Assembly (NCBI GenBank): GCA_001701105.1
Contig: DAAI01000048.1
Coordinates: 174-9,008, forward strand
From: Bacteroidales bacterium GP1
GTDB lineage: Bacteria > Bacteroidota > Bacteroidia > Bacteroidales > Muribaculaceae
Direction of reading: 5' to 3'
DNA length: 8,835 nucleotides
Part shown: one piece after another, positions 1-5,958 of the stretch
How the letters are laid out: the number at the start of each line of letters is the position of its first letter
Numbering within the stretch: the stretch's first letter is position 1
Made by a program: the position numbers and the translations under genes
The notes under the pieces: generated by a model
Seen by the model: only the letters and a program-made list of their open reading frames with translations
Told to the model about the DNA's origin: nothing
The model's database searches: none

Positions 1-1239
1 CCCTACACAAAGTTTGTCGAACTTCGGAAGGAGCGTGTAGAGCAGCAGATGCGAGCTTATGAAAATCAGCAAAAAATGATAGCCGATACTAAGGAATTCA
101 TTGAAAGGTTTCGTTATAAGGCTACGAAAAGCGTTCAAGTGCAAAGCCGTATCAAGCAACTTGAAAAGATTGTCCCTATTGAAATAGATGAAGTTGATAA
201 TTCACGATTGCGACTGAAATTCCCTCCGGCCGAGCGATCGGGCGACTTCCCGCTTATAACGGAAGGACTTGCCAAGAGCTATGGTGATCATAAGGTGTTT
301 GAAAACGTTGAGTTCACCATACGGCGAGGCGAGAAAGTAGCTTTTGTGGGAAGAAACGGCGAAGGAAAATCAACCCTTGTGAAATGCATTATGGGAGAGA
401 TTCCCTATGAAGGCAATCTAAAGATCGGTCATAATGTAAAGATAGGGTATTTCGCTCAGAATCAAGCACAGTTGCTTGATCCTGATCTTACAGTATTTGA
501 AACCATTGATAATGTTGCACGGGGTGATATGCGGACTAAGGTACGCGACATTCTCGGAGCATTCATGTTCGGCGGAGAGGCAGCCGATAAGCCGGTCAGA
601 GTGCTATCAGGAGGAGAAAAGACTCGCCTCGCAATGATTCGCCTCCTGTTGGAACCGGTGAACTTCCTAATCCTAGATGAGCCGACCAATCATCTTGATA
701 TCGCTTCCAAAGATGTACTGAAAGAGGCCATTGCGGATTTCAACGGTACTGTGATCCTTATTAGCCATGACCGTTATTTTCTTAATGGCCTTGTAGAAAA
801 GGTATATGAATTTGGCGGTGGAAGAGTGAAGGAACATCTCGGAGGTATTTATGATTTTCTCCGTAAGAAGAATGCAGACTCCTTCGCTTCTTTAGAACGC
901 AACTCTCCGGAAAATGTCAATCCAGCGTCGACCAAACCTTCAGCATCTTCCGATAAGATAGAGTATGAAATAAAACCTGCCCAATCTAAGAAATTGTCGT
1001 ATGCCGAGCAAAAAGAGATGGCAAAGATGAAATCAAAGGCAGAGAAGCGAGTGAAGGAAGCCGAGAATGCAGTGGAGAGATACGAAGCTGAGCTAAAAGA
1101 TATAGAAAATGCTATCAGTGCCGGCGACGGCTCAATGGAGACTCTTGAAAAATATAAGAAAGCAACTAAAAATCTTGAGAATGCTATGTCGATCTGGGAG
1201 TTGGCCCAGGAAGATCTTGATAAGCTGAATTTATTATGA
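1..1239 (+). CDS. ABC-F family ATPase, 5'-truncated by the window edge
   Basis: This is the C-terminal 412 residues of an ABC-F protein, a soluble twin-cassette ATPase. Members bind the ribosomal E site and affect translation; they are not transporters. The frame is open from base 1, so the ATG at 49 is internal and the true start lies to the left. Visible residues 1 to about 65 are the charged helical linker between the cassettes (ENQQKMIADTKEFIERF, then QVQSRIKQLEK). The second cassette has Walker A GRNGEGKST at 117-125, signature LSGGEKTR at 202-209, Walker B LILDEPTNHLD at 223-233 and switch histidine H256 in ISHDRYF. After about residue 300 comes a low-complexity Ser/Pro/Lys stretch and a Lys/Glu-rich coiled coil, as in the ABC-F C-terminal domain. 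It resembles the YdiF/YheS-like group more than EttA, but the subclass is uncertain because the first cassette is missing. Its TGA overlaps the next gene's ATG by four bases. Confidence 0.95.
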   Translation, partial: PYTKFVELRKERVEQQMRAYENQQKMIADTKEFIERFRYKATKSVQVQSRIKQLEKIVPIEIDEVDNSRLRLKFPPAERSGDFPLITEGLAKSYGDHKVFENVEFTIRRGEKVAFVGRNGEGKSTLVKCIMGEIPYEGNLKIGHNVKIGYFAQNQAQLLDPDLTVFETIDNVARGDMRTKVRDILGAFMFGGEAADKPVRVLSGGEKTRLAMIRLLLEPVNFLILDEPTNHLDIASKDVLKEAIADFNGTVILISHDRYFLNGLVEKVYEFGGGRVKEHLGGIYDFLRKKNADSFASLERNSPENVNPASTKPSASSDKIEYEIKPAQSKKLSYAEQKEMAKMKSKAEKRVKEAENAVERYEAELKDIENAISAGDGSMETLEKYKKATKNLENAMSIWELAQEDLDKLNLL

Positions 1240-3179
1240 TAACATCAAATTTAGATCCCGAAATAAATCCTGCCGACGATTTTTATGGATATGCCTGCGG
1301 AGGTTGGCAGAAAGCGAATCCTTTGCGTGCGGATTACTCCCGCTATGGCGTATTTGATAAGATAAGCGACACCGCCGGCATTCAACTTCGTGAGATGATC
1401 GAAGGCTTAGAGAAGCATCCGGAGGTCTGCACAAAAGATTCAATAGCCCAAAAGGTTAACGATATTTATAGGCTTGGAATGGATATCGAGCGAAGGAACA
1501 GTGAAGGTGCGGCACCATTAAAACCCATCATCAAGCGCATAAATGATCTGACTCCCGAAACACTTTACGATACTCTCGCATGGCTTCATCGTGGAGCCGG
1601 CGGTGGTTTTTTCGGTTTTGGAGTAGGTCCGGATCCTGAAGATGCTGATATAAATATTCTTCATGTCACTGAATGCGGTTTGATGTTAGGCGATAGAGAT
1701 TATTATCTTGTGGAATCCGAGGAAAATGCCAAAATTCTTGCTGCCTATCATGATTATGTAGTGAAAATAATGCAACTGAGCGGATACTCGGAGAATGAGG
1801 CGGAAAGAGTATGGCAATCCGTCATTGAGATTGAAACCGCAATAGCAAAGAATAAAAAGACAAGAGAGGAAAGACGCAATCCCTTATTAAGCCATAATAG
1901 TATGGCTTTCTCTGACTTTGTTAATAAATTCCCTAACATAGAATGGAATAAGGTCTTCACCGGGGCAGGATTGAAACCGGTGGATACTCTTAATGTCTCA
2001 TCTCTTAAATTCATTGAGTTTATCAATCACTACCTCCCGACCCTCATAGTCAATTCCATTCAGAAAGTAAAGGATTACCTCACCCTTACAGCCATCAGCG
2101 AAGCAACGGGTTTGCTTAGCGAAGATTTCCAAAAGGCCGATTTCGAACTTTACGGAAAGGCGATGGCCGGTCAGGAGGAAATGAAGCCTCTCTGGAAAAG
2201 AGTTATAAGCATCCCCAACTCGATGTTCGGTGAGGCGGTGGGCCAACTCTATGTTGAAAAATACTTTCCGGACTCCCACAAAAAAGCCATGCTAACCTTA
2301 GTGGAAAATCTTCGTATAGCTTTGGCACAACATATCAAGAATTTGCCATGGTTATCGAAAATCACTAAAAATAAGGCGCTCGACAAGCTCAATTCTTTAA
2401 AAGTAAAGATTGGTTATCCGGATAAATGGAAAGATTATTCAGGTATTCATATCGATCCGTCAAGGAGCTATCATGCCAATGTACTTGCGGCCGCAGAATG
2501 GTTTGTACAGGATGGTTATTCAAGACTTGGGAAACCGGTCGATAAGGAAGAATGGTTTATGACGCCACAGACCGTAAACGCCTATTATTCTCCTTCAATG
2601 AACGAGATTTGCTTTCCCGCTGCAATTCTGCAGCCTCCCTATTTCCAGATAGATACCGATGCACCATCTAATTATGGAGCAATTGGAGTAGTAATCGGCC
2701 ACGAAATGACTCACGGGTTTGATGATCAGGGACGACAATTCGATGCAAAGGGAAATTTGTCCAACTGGTGGACGAAAGAAGACGAGAATCAATTCAATGA
2801 GCTTGCCGACCGACTTGTAGACCAATTCGATAAAGTAGAAGTAGCCCCGGGAGTCAAAGCTAACGGACGCTTTACTCTCGGTGAAAATATAGCCGATCAA
2901 GGAGGAATCCGAATCGCATTGACAGCCCTTGAGAATGCCAAAGAGGGACATCTCAGTAACGAAGACCTTAAAAACTTCTTTCTTTCCTATGCAGGAGTCT
3001 GGGCTTCCAATATCCGTCCGGAGGCAATATTGGCACGAACCAAGACTGATCCGCATTCATTAGAGCGAAATCGGGTAAATGTAACCCTTAAAAATATTGA
3101 GCCATTCTATGATGCTTTCAATATTAAGGAGGGTGATGAAATGTATCTGAATCCTGATGAAAGAGTCTTGATATGGTAG
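1236..3179 (+). CDS. M13 family zinc metallopeptidase (PepO/neprilysin-like), no signal peptide
   Basis: The 647-residue protein is an endopeptidase of the neprilysin family, which cleaves oligopeptides on the amino side of hydrophobic residues. The N-terminal M13 domain begins with DDFYGYACGGW near residue 14 and covers roughly 10-390; the catalytic domain covers about 445-645. Active-site elements are complete: substrate-binding NAYYSP at 448-453, zinc motif H489-E490-M-T-H493, third ligand E550 and D554 in GENIAD, and H607 and R613 at the spacing of neprilysin H711/R717. The chain ends in the typical VLIW. The start is well fixed: an in-frame TAA at 1221-1223 precedes the ATG, and the conserved block starts 14 residues in. 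There is therefore no room for the signal peptide or lipobox usual in Bacteroidetes homologues, so it is probably cytoplasmic, like lactococcal PepO. It overlaps the ABC-F gene by ATGA and aroE by seven bases. Confidence 0.95.
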   Translation: MITSNLDPEINPADDFYGYACGGWQKANPLRADYSRYGVFDKISDTAGIQLREMIEGLEKHPEVCTKDSIAQKVNDIYRLGMDIERRNSEGAAPLKPIIKRINDLTPETLYDTLAWLHRGAGGGFFGFGVGPDPEDADINILHVTECGLMLGDRDYYLVESEENAKILAAYHDYVVKIMQLSGYSENEAERVWQSVIEIETAIAKNKKTREERRNPLLSHNSMAFSDFVNKFPNIEWNKVFTGAGLKPVDTLNVSSLKFIEFINHYLPTLIVNSIQKVKDYLTLTAISEATGLLSEDFQKADFELYGKAMAGQEEMKPLWKRVISIPNSMFGEAVGQLYVEKYFPDSHKKAMLTLVENLRIALAQHIKNLPWLSKITKNKALDKLNSLKVKIGYPDKWKDYSGIHIDPSRSYHANVLAAAEWFVQDGYSRLGKPVDKEEWFMTPQTVNAYYSPSMNEICFPAAILQPPYFQIDTDAPSNYGAIGVVIGHEMTHGFDDQGRQFDAKGNLSNWWTKEDENQFNELADRLVDQFDKVEVAPGVKANGRFTLGENIADQGGIRIALTALENAKEGHLSNEDLKNFFLSYAGVWASNIRPEAILARTKTDPHSLERNRVNVTLKNIEPFYDAFNIKEGDEMYLNPDERVLIW

Positions 3180-3961
3180 ATAGCATCCGGTTAGGACTCA
3201 TAGGAAAGGCTCTGAAGCATTCTTACTCCCCTGCTCTTTTCAATGAAATTTTCCGTGCAGAAAAAGTCGTGGGGAAATATGAATTGTTCTCTCTTGCGAG
3301 CATTGAGCAATTGCCGGAGATGATCCAAGCTAATCCTACGCTTTCAGGATTCAATGTCACAGTACCATATAAGGAGCACATAATCCCCTATCTTGATGAT
3401 GTCACGGAAGAAGCAAAAAAATCGGGTTCAGTCAACACCGTATTTATCGAACACTCCGAATCAGGGAAAAATGGGGAATACCGTCTGATTGGACATTCCA
3501 CGGATGGCATCGGATTCGTTAAATCCATAGCAGGCATAATTAATAATGTAAGCACGACGATTATTTTGGGTACGGGAGGGGCGGCGAAAGCCATCTCACG
3601 AGCTTTGATTAATGAACACATTAAGGTGATAATGATAACGAGACAACGTCTCGATGACTTTCTTCGTGATGTAGAAATCCTGAACTATAATGATATCAAT
3701 CCCCGGATTGTAGATGAAACTCAATTGATTGTAAATGCCACCCCTGTAGGAATGTGGCCTGACATCGACAATTGCCCTCCCTTTCCGATGAATATGATAG
3801 ATTCGCGCCATTATTGTTATGATCTGATATATAATCCTGCGATTACACAATTTATATCAAAGTCAATGAGCCGCGGAGCCTGGACTAAAAATGGTCTTGA
3901 AATGCTTAAGATGCAAGCTATCGAGGCATGGAAATTCTGGAAATACAACATTGAATTATGA
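3173..3961 (+). CDS. aroE: Shikimate dehydrogenase (NADP-dependent)
   Basis: The 262-residue cytosolic enzyme reduces 3-dehydroshikimate to shikimate with NADPH in the chorismate pathway to aromatic amino acids. The N-terminal substrate domain shows S17 and S19 in the HSYSP motif that holds the substrate carboxylate, catalytic K67 in NVTVPYK, N88 in SVNTV and catalytic D111 in STDGIGF. The Rossmann domain has GTGGAAKA at 133-140, then ITRQR after the next strand, NATPVGMWP and YDLIYNP. The C-terminal NGLEMLKMQA at 240-249 supplies conserved Q248. Length is close to the family norm of about 250-280. The position before TDG is Ser where Asn is usual, which looks tolerable because K67 and D111 are kept. 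The ATG at 3173 lies inside the end of the M13 peptidase gene, and the stop overlaps comEC by ATGA, so it is probably translated by coupling within a longer operon. The quinate dehydrogenase paralogue is less likely given the standard motifs. Confidence 0.95.
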   Translation: MVDSIRLGLIGKALKHSYSPALFNEIFRAEKVVGKYELFSLASIEQLPEMIQANPTLSGFNVTVPYKEHIIPYLDDVTEEAKKSGSVNTVFIEHSESGKNGEYRLIGHSTDGIGFVKSIAGIINNVSTTIILGTGGAAKAISRALINEHIKVIMITRQRLDDFLRDVEILNYNDINPRIVDETQLIVNATPVGMWPDIDNCPPFPMNMIDSRHYCYDLIYNPAITQFISKSMSRGAWTKNGLEMLKMQAIEAWKFWKYNIEL

Positions 3962-5919
3962 AACTTGTACCTCCTATGCTGCCGCCGACAATCGGTTTTG
4001 TAGCCGGAATAATGACTGCGCGTATAGGAGCTGGTTTTATAATATCATCCATCCTGATAGTCATATCATTGACTTTGTATTATGTTTTAATTGTCAAAGG
4101 AAAAAATCCTGTCGAATCCTTTCATCTGGCGAAATTCCATATCATATGGATAGCTATTCTATTTACCGGACTCGGTATTTTAGATACATGTCTTAGGCAG
4201 TCGGCTGTAATCGACATGGGAATTACAGGAAGTTCCTATCCCGTCGTTAAAGGATATGCAAGAGATGTGGAATATACTACAAAAGGAGATCGAATCCTTG
4301 TTGAACTACATTCATTGGTCAATCGAGAGGGAGAAGAACACAGGATTACGCCGGTTGGAGCTGTGATATATGCTAAGGATGCCGAGATCAGGGCCGATGA
4401 TGTAATTGTATTTTCCAATACTCTCTCGCCCATAGAAAATACATCTGCTTCCTTTCACGAAGGATATTCTACTTCAATGGCTGATAAGGGTATTCTATAT
4501 TCGGGCATTCTAAGAGAAGACCACATTATCAGGGTTGCAGGACATAAAAATTCATTCCGTGGGGCAGCTTGGAAATGTCGCCAATCGATTGAAGGCTTTA
4601 TTGAAAATACGGGGCTATCACTGCCTGTAAAGAGGTTCATAATCGCAATATTGATTGGAGACAGAAGTTATCTCGATTCGGAAAGCCGTCAGACATTTAC
4701 GGATGCCGGGGTGTCACATATTTTGGCATTGAGCGGTATGCATATCGGGATTATAACGGGTCTTATTCTATGGCTGCTTTTTCCCTTTAACCTTGCAGGG
4801 CATCGGTTATGGAGATATGCACTCGCTATTCCAATCCTCTGGGGCTATGCATGGATTACAGGACTGATGCCTTCAACCGTACGAGCTTCCTTAATGGCGT
4901 CTTTCTTCATTGGAGCTATTTTGCTACAGCGAAAAAATTCCTCCTGGAATTCCCTTCTTGCTGCCTCTTTATTGATTCTTGTATTCAATCCCATGACTCT
5001 GTATGATATAGGTTTTCAGTTGAGTTTCATGTGCGTGGCCGGAATAATTTTTTTTGGAAGAAGTTTGAATCCTGTAAATCAGCACAATCATCCTTTCATA
5101 TATAAGTCAGTAGGAATAATTCTAACTACATTTATCGCAACCGGTTGTTCATGGGTCTTATCGTCCTTTTATTTCGGGTCGTTCCCGGTGATGTTTTTGC
5201 CTGCGAATTTAATCATTCTTCCTCTTCTCCCCCTGTTTGTAATTATAGTAATATTATATCTTCTTTTATGGATGATAGGCGCAAAATTCGCTTTTCTTGG
5301 AAAGGTTATTGACTGGTCATATGATTGTCTTACCAACTGGCTGAAAGTGTTAGGAGATGGAGGTTCTACAGTGATAGGACTGAAGATGCCGGAAATCGGG
5401 GTCTGGTGCTGGTTGATCGCAATTATTTTTGCTGCCATTTTCATACATCGAAAAAGATCCTATGTAATAGCGTCAATCTCGGGAGTATTCATAATTCTTA
5501 CAATCATATTTCCACTTACAGCCGATTCTTTAGCAACAGAAATCATCATAACCCCCACCTTCCATCACACCTCGATAGCTGCCAGACAAGGGAATCACAT
5601 CTGTGAATTTAATTTTCCGACCAATAAAGTAAGCCGGCTTTCTTTGGCAGGATATGAAATCCTTTCTGCTGATTGCAATATCAATATAGCTCACAGGCAT
5701 CCACGCGCGGATTATGTAGTCATAACCAGAAGCTGCACCACAGATATCCGCATCATAAAAGATAAATTAAATCCGAAAGTAATAGTGATCCATCCGTCGG
5801 TACGCAAAGATAAGGAACAGGCCATAATGCATCTTGCAGACTCATTACGACAACCCGTGCATTCATTACGGCTGCAAAGCGCACTTTACATCCGTAGTCC
5901 ATTACCCTTTTTGGAATGA
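3958..5919 (+). CDS. comEC: ComEC/Rec2 family DNA-uptake membrane protein with degenerate C-terminal domain
   Basis: The 653-residue polytopic inner-membrane protein belongs to the family that carries single-stranded DNA into the cytoplasm during natural transformation. Residues about 8-80 hold two or three membrane helices. Residues about 86-200 form a soluble DUF4131/OB-like region ending in the typical FHEGYSTSMADKGI segment. From about 223 the competence domain carries the hallmark HILALSGMHIGII (254-266) and many further hydrophobic helices up to about 525. The soluble tail, 527-653, aligns in outline with the metallo-beta-lactamase-like domain of full-length ComEC (an early strand pair, a DYVVITRSC segment at 585-593, then LNPKVIVIHPS at 604-614 and a final ALYI strand), but no HxHxDH or HHGS-type metal site is present. 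It probably cannot act as the nuclease proposed for other ComECs. ATG 3958 overlaps the aroE stop. Whether the host is transformable cannot be judged from this gene alone. Confidence 0.92.
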   Translation: MKLVPPMLPPTIGFVAGIMTARIGAGFIISSILIVISLTLYYVLIVKGKNPVESFHLAKFHIIWIAILFTGLGILDTCLRQSAVIDMGITGSSYPVVKGYARDVEYTTKGDRILVELHSLVNREGEEHRITPVGAVIYAKDAEIRADDVIVFSNTLSPIENTSASFHEGYSTSMADKGILYSGILREDHIIRVAGHKNSFRGAAWKCRQSIEGFIENTGLSLPVKRFIIAILIGDRSYLDSESRQTFTDAGVSHILALSGMHIGIITGLILWLLFPFNLAGHRLWRYALAIPILWGYAWITGLMPSTVRASLMASFFIGAILLQRKNSSWNSLLAASLLILVFNPMTLYDIGFQLSFMCVAGIIFFGRSLNPVNQHNHPFIYKSVGIILTTFIATGCSWVLSSFYFGSFPVMFLPANLIILPLLPLFVIIVILYLLLWMIGAKFAFLGKVIDWSYDCLTNWLKVLGDGGSTVIGLKMPEIGVWCWLIAIIFAAIFIHRKRSYVIASISGVFIILTIIFPLTADSLATEIIITPTFHHTSIAARQGNHICEFNFPTNKVSRLSLAGYEILSADCNINIAHRHPRADYVVITRSCTTDIRIIKDKLNPKVIVIHPSVRKDKEQAIMHLADSLRQPVHSLRLQSALYIRSPLPFLE

Positions 5920-5926
5920 TTTTTGT

Positions 5927-5934
5927 TATATTTG
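5927..5934 (+). promoter_or_regulatory. Probable Bacteroidetes-type -7 promoter element for uvrA
   Basis: TATATTTG matches the TAnnTTTG -7 consensus recognised by the Bacteroidetes primary sigma factor, and it sits in the only real intergenic gap of the window. It would place transcription start near 5939-5942 and give a leader of about 18 bases, AT-rich and without a Shine-Dalgarno sequence, as is usual in this phylum. A -33 TTTG at the ideal spacing is not seen; the nearest, 5910-5913 inside the end of comEC, is only 13 bases upstream of the -7 element. The promoter is therefore plausible but not proven. Confidence 0.55.
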
Positions 5935-5958
5935 TGATACATTTCAGATATTTTATGT

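Noticed and set aside
2619..2634. Perfect 6-base inverted repeat GCTGCA-ATTC-TGCAGC
   Set aside because: It is a short hairpin inside the M13 coding sequence with no T-tract; it is expected by chance and encodes conserved-looking protein sequence.
2595..3056. A 153-codon open frame on the minus strand inside the M13 peptidase gene
   Set aside because: It lies entirely antisense to the catalytic-domain coding sequence with its conserved motifs; its translation shows no recognisable domain and it has no promoter or spacing that suggests a gene.
3891..4196. A 101-codon plus-strand open frame spanning the aroE/comEC junction
   Set aside because: It is out of frame with both genes, and its translation is Cys/Tyr/Arg/Ser-rich with no motif, as expected from a shifted frame.
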